A stretch of DNA of 15,558 nucleotides from Deltaproteobacteria bacterium (GTDB lineage Bacteria > Desulfobacterota > Anaeroferrophillalia > Anaeroferrophillales > Tharpellaceae), in contig JAADEO010000133.1 in the NCBI GenBank assembly GCA_013153415.1, positions 1 to 15,558 of the forward strand. Reading direction: 5' to 3'. The position numbers and the translations under genes are program-made. The notes beneath the pieces were generated by a model. That model was given only the letters and a program-made list of their open reading frames with translations. It searched no databases and had not been told where the DNA came from. Shown piece by piece: positions 6,853-14,151 of the stretch; within the stretch, counting starts at the first letter, position 1, and each line of letters begins with the position of its first letter.

Positions 6853-8157
6853 TCAGTCTCCACTTTCCTTTTCCAGGCGCAGGCTGACGGCCCGGCCGTG
6901 GGCCTCGAGCCCCTCCAGGGCCGCCAAAGCGGTAACTGATCGACCATAGCGGGCCAATGCCGCCGGGCTGAAGGAGAGAACACTGCTCTTTTTAAGAAAA
7001 TCGTCGACGCTCAGGGGCGAGGAAAAACGGGCCGTACCCGCAGTCGGCAGGACATGGTTGGGGCCGGCCAGATAGTCGCCCAGGGCCTCCGGCGTGCTGT
7101 GGCCGAGAAAGACAGCCCCGGCATTGCGGATCGAACTTAAAGCCAGCAAAGGATCGGCCACCGCCAGTTCCAGGTGTTCGGCGGCGAAACGGTTGGCCAA
7201 ATCCAGGGCCTCGTCGAGATCAGCGGTCAAAACCAAGGCGCTCTGACCGGCCAGCGATTTCTCTGCGATCTCCCGGCGACTGAGGCGGGAAAGCTGCTCT
7301 CCGAGCTGGTTCATGACCTGCTGCAAGAGAACCGCCGACGGGGTTACCAGAACCACGGCAGCAAGCTCATCGTGCTCGGCCTGGGAGAGCAGGTCAGCAG
7401 CGATAAACACCGGATCGGCACTCTCATCGGCCACCACCATGATCTCGCTGGGACCGGCCACCATATCGATACCGACCTGGCCGAAAACCCGGCGTTTGGC
7501 CAGCGCGACATAGATATTGCCGGGCCCGACGATCTTGTCGACGGCCGGCACCGAAGCGGTGCCATAGGCCAGGGCGGCCACCGCCTGGGCCCCACCGATC
7601 CGAAAAATCCGATCGACTCCGGCCAACCGGGCCGCAGCCAGGACCGCCGGGGTGTAGCCGGCAGCCGCCGGTGAGACCATGATAATCTCCCCGACTCCGG
7701 CCACCCGGGCCGGGAGAGCGTTCATCAGCACCGAGGAAGGATAAGCGGCCTTGCCGCCCGGAACATAGATCCCGACCCGCTCCAGCGGGGTGATCTTCTG
7801 GCCCAGCAGCACCCCGGCCTCGTGATCATCGAACCAGGACTGGCGCAACTGGCGCTGGTGATAGGCGGTTATCCGTTCCACCGCCAGTTCCAAATCGGCC
7901 AGCTGGGTTGCAGACAGGGCCGCGACGGCCGCATCGATTTCGTTTTCTTCAACCTCGATACCGGTCTTTTCCAGATCGAGTCCGTCGAACCTGCGGGTGA
8001 ACTCGAAAAGCGCCTCGTCCCCCTCATCCCGGACCCGATCGACGATCTCGGCCACGGTCCGGTCGACGCCGGTATCGAGTTCGAGATTGCGGGCGCAGAG
8101 ATCGGCGAAGGCCACGGCGAAACCGGAATCGGAGGTATCCAGCTGTCTGATCAGCAT
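6853..8157 (-). CDS. hisD: Histidinol dehydrogenase
   Basis: HisD performs the last two steps of histidine synthesis, oxidising L-histidinol to histidine with two NAD+. The 434-residue length is normal. Zinc ligands are conserved: Gln259 and His262 in LLSQAEHDE, Asp361 in LGDYLAGPNHVLPT and His420 in GLEAHGRA. The catalytic Glu-His pair is in FAAEHLELA (327-328). The NAD-binding part includes GPGNIYVALAKR and VAGPSEIMVVADE. It starts at ATG 8157, 17 bp after the murA stop, with GGA eight bases upstream, and its stop abuts rapZ. No other his gene is in the window; hisG, which I would expect between murA and hisD in related genomes, is absent. Confidence 0.98.
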   Translation of the reverse strand: MLIRQLDTSDSGFAVAFADLCARNLELDTGVDRTVAEIVDRVRDEGDEALFEFTRRFDGLDLEKTGIEVEENEIDAAVAALSATQLADLELAVERITAYHQRQLRQSWFDDHEAGVLLGQKITPLERVGIYVPGGKAAYPSSVLMNALPARVAGVGEIIMVSPAAAGYTPAVLAAARLAGVDRIFRIGGAQAVAALAYGTASVPAVDKIVGPGNIYVALAKRRVFGQVGIDMVAGPSEIMVVADESADPVFIAADLLSQAEHDELAAVVLVTPSAVLLQQVMNQLGEQLSRLSRREIAEKSLAGQSALVLTADLDEALDLANRFAAEHLELAVADPLLALSSIRNAGAVFLGHSTPEALGDYLAGPNHVLPTAGTARFSSPLSVDDFLKKSSVLSFSPAALARYGRSVTALAALEGLEAHGRAVSLRLEKESGD

Positions 8158-8174
8158 AATTTATTCCATTATCC

Positions 8175-9464
8175 TCAGTTTTTCACCCTCTCGATATCGG
8201 CCCCGAGAGCAGCCAGTTTCTTCTCGAAACCGGCATAGCCCCGGTCGAGATGGTAGACCCGCGACATCACGGTCTCCCCCTCGGCCGCGAGACCGGCCAG
8301 AACCAGGCCGGCGCTGGCCCGCAAATCGGAAGCCATGACCGGGGCTCCGGAGAGGGTCGGAACGCCGCGGACCACGGCCGTGCGGCCCTCGACCTCGATA
8401 TCGGCCCCCATGCGCTGGAGCTCGAAAACATGCATGAAACGGTTTTCGAAAACCGTTTCGCTGATCACGCTCGAGCCCTCGGCCAAGGCCAGGAGAACCA
8501 TCACCTGGGCCTGCATATCGGTCGGGAAACCGGGAAAGGGCATGGTCTTGACATCCAGTCCCCGCAAGCCCCCGGCCCGACGCCGGATCCGAACCGGAGT
8601 TCCGCTCAGCACCTCGTCCTCAGACCAGGGAGCCAAAGGCTCGATATTGAGCCCGATCTCCTGCAATTTGGCGACCACCGCGCCCAGGGCCGCCAGGGGG
8701 GCGTTGCGAATCACCACATCGCCCCGGCTGATCCCGGCCGCGACCATGAAGGTACCAGCCTCGATGCGATCCGGCATCACCCGGTGGGCGGCGGCGGAAA
8801 GCTTGCGCACGCCCTCGATGGTAATCGTATGGCTACCTTCGCCCTCGATCCGGGCTCCCATTTTGCGAAGGAAAACCGCCAGATCGACGATCTCCGGCTC
8901 CCTAGCGGCATTGCGCAGGGTGGTAGTGCCTTCGGCCAGGACCGCCGCCATCATCAGGTTTTCGGTGCCGGTCACGGTGGTCAGGTCGAAGCTGATGTCG
9001 GCCCCCTTGAGGCGCTCGGCCCGGCCGATGATGTAGCCGTGCTCGACCTTGATCTCGGCCCCCATCTGTTCGAGTCCCCGGATATGGAGGTTGACCGGCC
9101 GGGCCCCGATGGCGCAGCCACCGGGCAGAGATACCCGAGCCTCGCCGAAACGGGCCATCAGCGGCCCCAGAACCAGGATCGAGGCCCGCATGGTCTTGAC
9201 CAGTTCATAGGGGGCCTGGCAGTCGCTGACCGCCGCGGTCGAGATCTCGAGAACGTTCTCCCGTTGCTCGATCTCGGCTCCCATGCCCGACAACAGCCGG
9301 GTAATGGTGGAAATATCCCGCAGGGCGGGAACATTTTCGAGGCGACAAACGCCTTTGGCGGCCAGCAGCGTAGCAGCGATCAGCGGCAGGGCCGCATTTT
9401 TGGCACCATCGATAGTAACCTCGCCAGCCAGAGGCCGGCCGCCCCGCACTACAATACTCTCCAA
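8175..9464 (-). CDS. murA: UDP-N-acetylglucosamine 1-carboxyvinyltransferase
   Basis: MurA transfers enolpyruvate from PEP to UDP-GlcNAc, the first committed step of peptidoglycan synthesis, and is the fosfomycin target. The 429 residues contain the catalytic loop PGGCAIGARPVNLH with Cys117 (fosfomycin-sensitive type), Lys22-Asn23 in DGAKNAALPL, and the conserved ETVFENRFMH. The start is TTG at 9464, supported by GGGAG six bases upstream and by the family N-terminus (xxIVVRGGRPLxGEV); a GTG five codons in is less likely. It lies 37 bp after prmC and 17 bp before hisD. A perfect 24-bp palindrome (8436-8459) falls within the codons for ETVFENRF. Confidence 0.98.
   Translation of the reverse strand: MESIVVRGGRPLAGEVTIDGAKNAALPLIAATLLAAKGVCRLENVPALRDISTITRLLSGMGAEIEQRENVLEISTAAVSDCQAPYELVKTMRASILVLGPLMARFGEARVSLPGGCAIGARPVNLHIRGLEQMGAEIKVEHGYIIGRAERLKGADISFDLTTVTGTENLMMAAVLAEGTTTLRNAAREPEIVDLAVFLRKMGARIEGEGSHTITIEGVRKLSAAAHRVMPDRIEAGTFMVAAGISRGDVVIRNAPLAALGAVVAKLQEIGLNIEPLAPWSEDEVLSGTPVRIRRRAGGLRGLDVKTMPFPGFPTDMQAQVMVLLALAEGSSVISETVFENRFMHVFELQRMGADIEVEGRTAVVRGVPTLSGAPVMASDLRASAGLVLAGLAAEGETVMSRVYHLDRGYAGFEKKLAALGADIERVKN
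8436..8459. repeat. Perfect 24-bp palindrome inside murA
   Basis: The half-site GAAACGGTTTTC is followed immediately by its exact reverse complement, with no spacer. It lies in frame over the murA codons for Glu-Thr-Val-Phe-Glu-Asn-Arg-Phe, a conserved stretch of the enzyme. Protein conservation explains part of the sequence, but the synonymous choices complete the symmetry. The single strand could form a hairpin, and the duplex could be a binding site; no function is known to me. Confidence 0.9.
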
Positions 9465-9501
9465 GGATATCTCCCGTCGCCGGAACGTCTGAAAGCCGCC
9501 A

Positions 9502-10380
9502 TCATCCGGCCTTTATGCCACCGACCACCCGTTCATGACCGGCCAGATCGTATCGGCTTGAAATAGCATCATAACCGGAGCTTGCCAAGATTTTTTTAAC
9601 CCCGGCGGCCTGCTCCGCCCCGACCTCGAAAAAGAGACCGCCACCGGGTTTGAGAAAGTTTCCGGCACCGGCGGCAATCCTTCGATAAAACTCCAGGCCG
9701 TCAACACCACCGTCCAGGGCGCTGCGGGGTTCGAAGCGGACCGCAGGGGGCAGAGTATCAAGATCGGCCGTCCGGATATAGGGCGGATTACTGACAATCA
9801 GCCCGAAAGAACCATCTTCCGGCGCGAGGTCGGCAAAAAGATCGGAAACCCCGAAAACGACATTTTCGATTCCCAACCGTCGGGCGTTGGCCCGGGCCAC
9901 CTCCAGGGCTTCCGGCCGGCGATCGGTTCCGAGCCCGAAAAACTCTTTGCCGTTACCGGTCCAGGTATGGGCCAGGGCGAGAATGATATTGCCGCAACCG
10001 GTGCCGATATCGAGAACCCGGGCGACCCTATCGGATCCCGACGCCAAAAATTCGATGGCCGCCTCTACCAGGTGCTCGGTCTCCGGCCGCGGTACCAGCA
10101 CCGCCGGGTTGACGATGAAAGGCAGGGACCAGAACTCCTTCTCGCCCAACAGGTAGGCAACCGGGACCCCTTCCCGCCGCCGCACCAGCAACTGTTTGAA
10201 AGCCGCCAGCTCACTGGCCGCCAGAGGCTGGTCGAACCGAAGATACAATTCGAGACGGGGACATTCCAGGACCCGGGCGAGAAGCAGCTCGGCATCGAGA
10301 CGGGAAGAGGATGAGCCGTATTTCTCCAGGTACGGCGCGGCCCAGTTCAAAAGGCCGAGCACCGTCCAGGTCCGGTTCAT
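9502..10380 (-). CDS. prmC: Peptide chain release factor N5-glutamine methyltransferase
   Basis: PrmC (HemK) methylates the glutamine of the GGQ motif of RF1 and RF2 using SAM. The 292-residue protein has the N-terminal helical release-factor-binding domain, VLVPRPETEHLV (95-106), the SAM-binding VLDIGTGCGNI (122-132) and the catalytic NPPYI (198-202). The ATG at 10380 overlaps the prfA stop as ATGA, so the enzyme is translationally coupled to its substrate RF1. The enzyme depends on SAM, the product of MetK encoded at the left end of the window. Confidence 0.97.
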   Translation of the reverse strand: MNRTWTVLGLLNWAAPYLEKYGSSSSRLDAELLLARVLECPRLELYLRFDQPLAASELAAFKQLLVRRREGVPVAYLLGEKEFWSLPFIVNPAVLVPRPETEHLVEAAIEFLASGSDRVARVLDIGTGCGNIILALAHTWTGNGKEFFGLGTDRRPEALEVARANARRLGIENVVFGVSDLFADLAPEDGSFGLIVSNPPYIRTADLDTLPPAVRFEPRSALDGGVDGLEFYRRIAAGAGNFLKPGGGLFFEVGAEQAAGVKKILASSGYDAISSRYDLAGHERVVGGIKAG

Positions 10381-11444
10381 GAGATCGAACCCTTGAGCGC
10401 CTCGGCCTGGAAATAGGAGGTCAGGGCGGTGACCAGTTCACCGATCTCGCCCTGCATGATCTGGTCGAGCTTGTGCAGGGTCAGGCCGATGCGATGGTCG
10501 GTAACCCGGCCCTGAGGAAAATTATAGGTCCGGATGCGCTCACTGCGGTCGCCGCTGCCCACCTGGGAGCGGCGTTCGGAGCTGATCTGCTCGTGCTGCT
10601 CGCGCTGCCGCAGGTCGAGCAGACGCGAGGCCAGGACCTTCATGGCCCGGGCCTTATTCTTATGCTGGGAACGTTCATCCTGACTCGAAACCACGAGCCC
10701 GGTCGGCAGGTGAGTGATCCGAACCGCCGAATCGGTGGTATTGACTCCCTGTCCGCCAGGCCCCGACGCCCGGTAGATATCAATCCTCAAATCCTGGGGG
10801 TTGATCTCGACATCGACCTCGTCGGCCTCGGGCAGCACCGCGACAGTCACCGCCGAAGTATGGATGCGTCCCTGGGATTCGGTGGTCGGCACCCTTTGGA
10901 CCCGGTGCACGCCGCTTTCGTACTTGAGCCGGCTGTAGACCCGTTTGCCCCGGATCAGGACGATGATCTCCTTGAAACCCCCAACCCCGGTTTCGTTGCG
11001 ACTGAGCTCTTCGATCTGCCAGCGCTGACGTTCGGCGTAGCGGGCATACATGCGGAAAAGATCAGCCGCGAATAGGGCCGCTTCATCCCCGCCGGTTCCG
11101 GCCCGGATCTCGAGCACGACATTCTTCTCATCATTGGGATCTTTGGGCAGAAGGAGCAGCTGGATCTCTTTTTCGAGTTCTTCGCGACGCTTTTCCAGCC
11201 CTGGCAGCTCATCGGCGGCAAGCTCCTTGAGTTCGGCATCATCACCTTCGAGATACTCCCGGTATTCGGCGATCTCGGCTTCGAGATCACGATAGCGGCG
11301 ATAGGCCTCGACCACCGGCCTGATCTCGGCCAGTTCTTTGGAAAGGTCCTGATAGCGCCGGCGATCGGCCATGGTCTCCGGCTGGCTGACTTCGGCTTCG
11401 AGATCGAGCAGGCGTTGTTCTACTTCTTCAAGTTTGGCGAACAT
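10377..11444 (-). CDS. prfA: Peptide chain release factor 1
   Basis: RF1 recognises UAA and UAG stop codons and triggers peptide release. The 355 residues show the coiled-coil N-terminal domain, AGTGGDEAALFAADLFRMY (115-133), the stop-codon recognition region RVPTTESQGRIHTSA, with a P-T-T tripeptide (186-188) at the P-x-T position typical of RF1, and the catalytic GPGGQGVNTTDSAVR with Gln232. The ATG at 11444 fits the family start (MFAKLEEVEQR), but no strong Shine-Dalgarno is visible. It follows thyX after 76 bp, the widest gap in the train, and overlaps prmC. Confidence 0.98.
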   Translation of the reverse strand: MFAKLEEVEQRLLDLEAEVSQPETMADRRRYQDLSKELAEIRPVVEAYRRYRDLEAEIAEYREYLEGDDAELKELAADELPGLEKRREELEKEIQLLLLPKDPNDEKNVVLEIRAGTGGDEAALFAADLFRMYARYAERQRWQIEELSRNETGVGGFKEIIVLIRGKRVYSRLKYESGVHRVQRVPTTESQGRIHTSAVTVAVLPEADEVDVEINPQDLRIDIYRASGPGGQGVNTTDSAVRITHLPTGLVVSSQDERSQHKNKARAMKVLASRLLDLRQREQHEQISSERRSQVGSGDRSERIRTYNFPQGRVTDHRIGLTLHKLDQIMQGEIGELVTALTSYFQAEALKGSIS

Positions 11445-11520
11445 AAACAGTTACCGATGTTGGAATTGGCGGAAACGGACAGGAGCGGACCGGGGGATGC
11501 GGAATCGAAGGGAAGGGGCG

Positions 11521-12222
11521 TTACAAACCGTTCGCCAGGGCGGCGAACTCGCTGCGCACGGCAGGAGCCTCTCCGCAGCTCATCTCCCCCTCGGGACAGG
11601 GACCGGCAAGACAGCCGGGACCGGACTGGGAAAAAAGGGCGGGGGCGGCAACCAGCACCAAGCGCAACATTTCTTTGGCCAAGGCTCGGATCTCCCACTG
11701 GGCCCGGCGACAGCAGCGCAGACGGAAAAAATGGCGCAGTTCCCGGGCATTCATGGTGATGATGATCCGGGAGTGAGCGGCATTGGGAAGCACAAAGCGG
11801 GCATCTTCAGCCGGTATGCCGGCCGTCCGCAGACGCCGGTAGGCGGTATGGGCCTCGGTCATGGCCTGCTTGAAAATCGTTGCCATTTCCGGGTGAGAGG
11901 CGACCGACGGCGGCATCTCGTAATCGAAACCGCCATCAAAAGCGACATAACGCTGGCTCTGCTGGGCGAAAGAAGCCAGACGGTGACGGACCAACTGGTG
12001 GGTCAAAGCCCGGGAAACACCTTCTACGGCGAACGTGAATACCGCGTGCTCCAGGACCCCGTGATGACCCAGTTTGAGTATTCGGCTGATCATCTCCCGG
12101 TCATCTTCCGGAGTTGAACGCTCGGCCAGGGCCCTGCAGTCGACCGCGGCGTAGCAGAGACGGGCCGCAGTCGCCACCACCCTTTCGGCTTCCGGGGTTG
12201 TTGTCAGCAGGGTGACAAACAA
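11521..12222 (-). CDS. thyX: Flavin-dependent thymidylate synthase
   Basis: ThyX makes dTMP from dUMP using methylene-tetrahydrofolate, FAD and NADPH; it is unrelated to ThyA. The 233 residues include RLCYA near the N-terminus, LGHHGVLEHAVFTF (51-64), and the signature segment RHRLASFAQQSQR (79-91). The canonical RHRxxSxNxxSxR Asn position is Ala here, a sub-type I believe is common in anaerobes. The C-terminus has AGPCPEGEMSCGE. The start is TTG at 12222, 12 bp after rpmE, with AGGCGG about ten bases upstream; no ATG is available in frame. Its presence suggests a lineage lacking ThyA, but that cannot be seen here. Confidence 0.96.
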   Translation of the reverse strand: MFVTLLTTTPEAERVVATAARLCYAAVDCRALAERSTPEDDREMISRILKLGHHGVLEHAVFTFAVEGVSRALTHQLVRHRLASFAQQSQRYVAFDGGFDYEMPPSVASHPEMATIFKQAMTEAHTAYRRLRTAGIPAEDARFVLPNAAHSRIIITMNARELRHFFRLRCCRRAQWEIRALAKEMLRLVLVAAPALFSQSGPGCLAGPCPEGEMSCGEAPAVRSEFAALANGL

Positions 12223-12234
12223 ACCGAATACCGC

Positions 12235-12432
12235 CTACTTGTTGTATTTGCGGCGGAATTTCTCGATTCGACCAGCGGAATCGACGAATTTCTGTTTTCC
12301 GGTGAAATAGGGATGGCACTGGGAACAGACCTCGACCTTGATCTGCGGCAGGGTCGAACGGGTCTCGAAACTGAAACCACAGGCGCAGTTCACCTGGCAT
12401 TTCTCATATTTGGGGTGAATGCCTTCTTTCAT
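12235..12432 (-). CDS. rpmE: Ribosomal protein L31, zinc-binding type
   Basis: L31 (bL31) is a small 50S protein at the subunit bridge. The 65 residues start MKEGIHPKYEKCQVNCACGFSF and contain Cys16, Cys18, Cys36 and Cys39 (CACG and CSQCHPYFTGKQ), so this is the zinc-containing C+ form. AGGAGG lies 12 bases before the ATG, a longer spacing than usual. It is the first gene after a terminator/promoter junction following rho and appears to lead the downstream train. Confidence 0.98.
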   Translation of the reverse strand: MKEGIHPKYEKCQVNCACGFSFETRSTLPQIKVEVCSQCHPYFTGKQKFVDSAGRIEKFRRKYNK

Positions 12433-12485
12433 AATATCAACAATCCTCCTGGTATTTTTACTCCCGATCCGGGCGAAGCGGGCTA

Positions 12486-12513
12486 TTTACATCTTATAAG
12501 CGGTGGTTGTCAA
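12486..12513 (-). promoter_or_regulatory. Candidate promoter for rpmE and the downstream gene train
   Basis: On the minus strand TTGACA (12513-12508) is followed after 16 bp by TGTAAA (12491-12486, 4 of 6 matches to TATAAT). It starts two bases after the T-tract of the rho terminator. The leader to rpmE is about 50 nt and includes a small CCCG-ATC-CGGG hairpin (12463-12473) just upstream of the ribosome-binding site. Confidence 0.55.
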
Positions 12514-12515
12514 CC

Positions 12516-12535
12516 AAAAAAACGCGGCCGGCCGC
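12516..12535 (-). terminator. Candidate intrinsic terminator after rho
   Basis: Six bases after the rho stop codon the minus strand reads GCGGCCGGCCGC, a self-complementary 12-mer, then G and seven T. The stem can be only about four G/C pairs around a CCGG loop, so it may be modest in strength, but the position and T7 tract fit termination. Confidence 0.6.
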
Positions 12536-12541
12536 TTCGCT

Positions 12542-13789
12542 TCAGCTATTCATCGAGTCGAGAAAATCGGCGTTGTTCTTGGTGCCCTTCATCTTCTCAA
12601 GAAGGAACTCCATGGCCTCGACGACGTTCATCGGCTGGATGAATTTGCGCAGGATCCAGACCCGCTGGAGATCCTGGGGATCCATCAACAGGTCTTCGCG
12701 CCGGGTACCGGAACGCATGATGTCGATAGCCGGGAAGGTCCGTTTATCCGCCAGGCGCCGTTCGAGATGGAGCTCCATGTTGCCGGTGCCCTTGAACTCC
12801 TCGAAGATAACCTCATCCATGCGGCTGCCGGTATCGACCAGGGCGGTCGAAATAATCGTCAGCGAGCCCCCCTCCTCAATGTTGCGGGCGGCTCCGAAGA
12901 AACGTTTCGGCTTGTGCAGGGCGTTGGAATCGACCCCGCCGGAAAGCACCTTGCCGCTGGCCGGCACCACGGTATTGTAGGCCCGGGCCAGACGGGTGAT
13001 GCTGTCCAAAAGAATGACCACGTCGTTCTGGTGCTCGACCAGGCGTTTGGCCTTTTCGACCACCATCTCGGCCACCTGGATATGCCGCTGCGGCGGCTCA
13101 TCGAAGGTCGAAGATACGACCTCGCCCCGGACCGAGCGTTTCATGTCGGTAACCTCCTCGGGACGTTCATCGATCAACAGCACGATCAGGGTGATATCGG
13201 GATGGTTGCTGGTCAGGCTGTTGGCGATCTTTTTCAGGAGCACGGTTTTCCCGGTCCGCGGCGGAGCCACGATCAGACCGCGCTGCCCTTTGCCGATCGG
13301 AGTCATCAGATCCATGACCCGCATCGAGTAGTCGTCATGCTCCCGCTCAAGGAAAAACCGCTCGTCGGGAAAAATCGGGGTCAAATTATCGAAGAGGATC
13401 TTGTCGCGGGAGACTTCGGGAGCCTCGTGGTTGACCGACTCGACCTTGAGCAGGGCGAAATAGCGCTCCCCCTCCTTGGGCGAGCGGATCTGTCCGGCCA
13501 CGGTATCACCGGTACGCAGGTTGAAACGTCGAATCTGGGAGGGTGAGACGTAGATATCATCCGGCCCGGAAAGGTAGTTGTAGTCGGGAGCCCGCAGAAA
13601 ACCGAAACCATCCGGCAGGGTTTCGAGCACCCCTTCTCCGAAGATCGCTCCGTTCTTGTTGACATGAGCCTGCAGGATCGCGAAAATCAGCTCCTGACGC
13701 CGCATGCCGGCCGCCCCCTCGATCCGCATCTCCCTTCCCATCTCCGTCAATTCGGAGATCTTCTTGGTTTTCAAATCACTCAGATTCAT
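12542..13789 (-). CDS. rho: Transcription termination factor Rho
   Basis: Rho is the hexameric RNA helicase that ends transcription at C-rich, poorly translated RNA. With this start it has 415 residues. It shows the N-terminal helical domain (MNLSDLKTKKISEL), the RNA-binding OB fold with GFGFLR, Walker A APPRTGKT (about 175-182), VILLDSITRLARAYN (Walker B region), the Q-loop region SGKVLSGGVDSNALHKPKRFFGAARN and the R-loop region TALVDTGSRMDEVIFEEFKGTGNMEL. The ATG at 13789 has AAGGA six bases upstream and matches the family start; the ATG at 13807 would add MVEGKR and consume that ribosome-binding site. A long leader and its own terminator indicate an autonomous transcription unit. Confidence 0.98.
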   Translation of the reverse strand: MNLSDLKTKKISELTEMGREMRIEGAAGMRRQELIFAILQAHVNKNGAIFGEGVLETLPDGFGFLRAPDYNYLSGPDDIYVSPSQIRRFNLRTGDTVAGQIRSPKEGERYFALLKVESVNHEAPEVSRDKILFDNLTPIFPDERFFLEREHDDYSMRVMDLMTPIGKGQRGLIVAPPRTGKTVLLKKIANSLTSNHPDITLIVLLIDERPEEVTDMKRSVRGEVVSSTFDEPPQRHIQVAEMVVEKAKRLVEHQNDVVILLDSITRLARAYNTVVPASGKVLSGGVDSNALHKPKRFFGAARNIEEGGSLTIISTALVDTGSRMDEVIFEEFKGTGNMELHLERRLADKRTFPAIDIMRSGTRREDLLMDPQDLQRVWILRKFIQPMNVVEAMEFLLEKMKGTKNNADFLDSMNS

Positions 13790-13832
13790 ACGCTTTCCTT
13801 CAACCATTTTTGATTTTGTCCTCTATTTCAAT

Positions 13833-13862
13833 CGGTTTCAGTCCCGTTTCAGCCTGAAACCG
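13833..13862. repeat. Overlapping inverted repeats before rho
   Basis: CGGTTTCAG (13833-13841) is the exact reverse complement of CTGAAACCG (13854-13862), giving a 9-bp stem with a 12-nt loop. Inside the loop side a second copy, GTTTCAG (13846-13852), pairs with CTGAAAC (13854-13860), with one base between the arms. The two pairings compete for the same arm. The element ends 43 nt upstream of the rho start codon. Confidence 0.7.
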
Positions 13863-13933
13863 CTGCCGGCAGGCGGAGGTAACGACCGCGAACGCGGATA
13901 TACATTATTCTTTATTTATTATCGGGAACGTAA

Positions 13934-14107
13934 CCAAATCTGCTGAACGCGTTACTGGAAATCCGCAATCATTACCCGGACAAAGAAGGAGACATCAACC
14001 GGTACGCGGCAATCGGATTGCTGATATTTTCGACAGGAAACAGGATTGGATACGATGTGTGTGCAGTCTGGAGTTGTCTAATCTATAAATTAATATTGGC
14101 TGCGTAA
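13934..14107 (+). pseudogene. Possible fragment of a lost gene
   Basis: Between in-frame stops, 57 codons are open on the plus strand, including the stretches LLEIRNHYPDKEGDINRY and AAIGLLIFSTGNRIGYDV. The composition looks protein-like and the region is lower in GC than its neighbours. There is no ATG or GTG near the start and no ribosome-binding site. It could be the 3' remnant of a decayed gene, or simply a chance frame opposite the rho leader. I do not recognise the sequence. Confidence 0.2.
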
Positions 14108-14151
14108 ACAAACACCTTGAAAAACTGGGAAACAGGCGGGTTATAAGCGTG

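Noticed and set aside
5953..6939. 328-codon plus-strand frame opposite rapZ
   Set aside because: Shadow frame caused by codon bias of rapZ; the composition is atypical for a protein.
8250..9566. 438-codon plus-strand frame opposite murA
   Set aside because: Antisense shadow of a clearly conserved gene in GC-rich sequence; the product is low-complexity (rich in G, D, H, Q, R) and matches nothing I know.
12503..13546. 347-codon plus-strand frame opposite rho
   Set aside because: Shadow of rho, whose motifs are complete on the minus strand.
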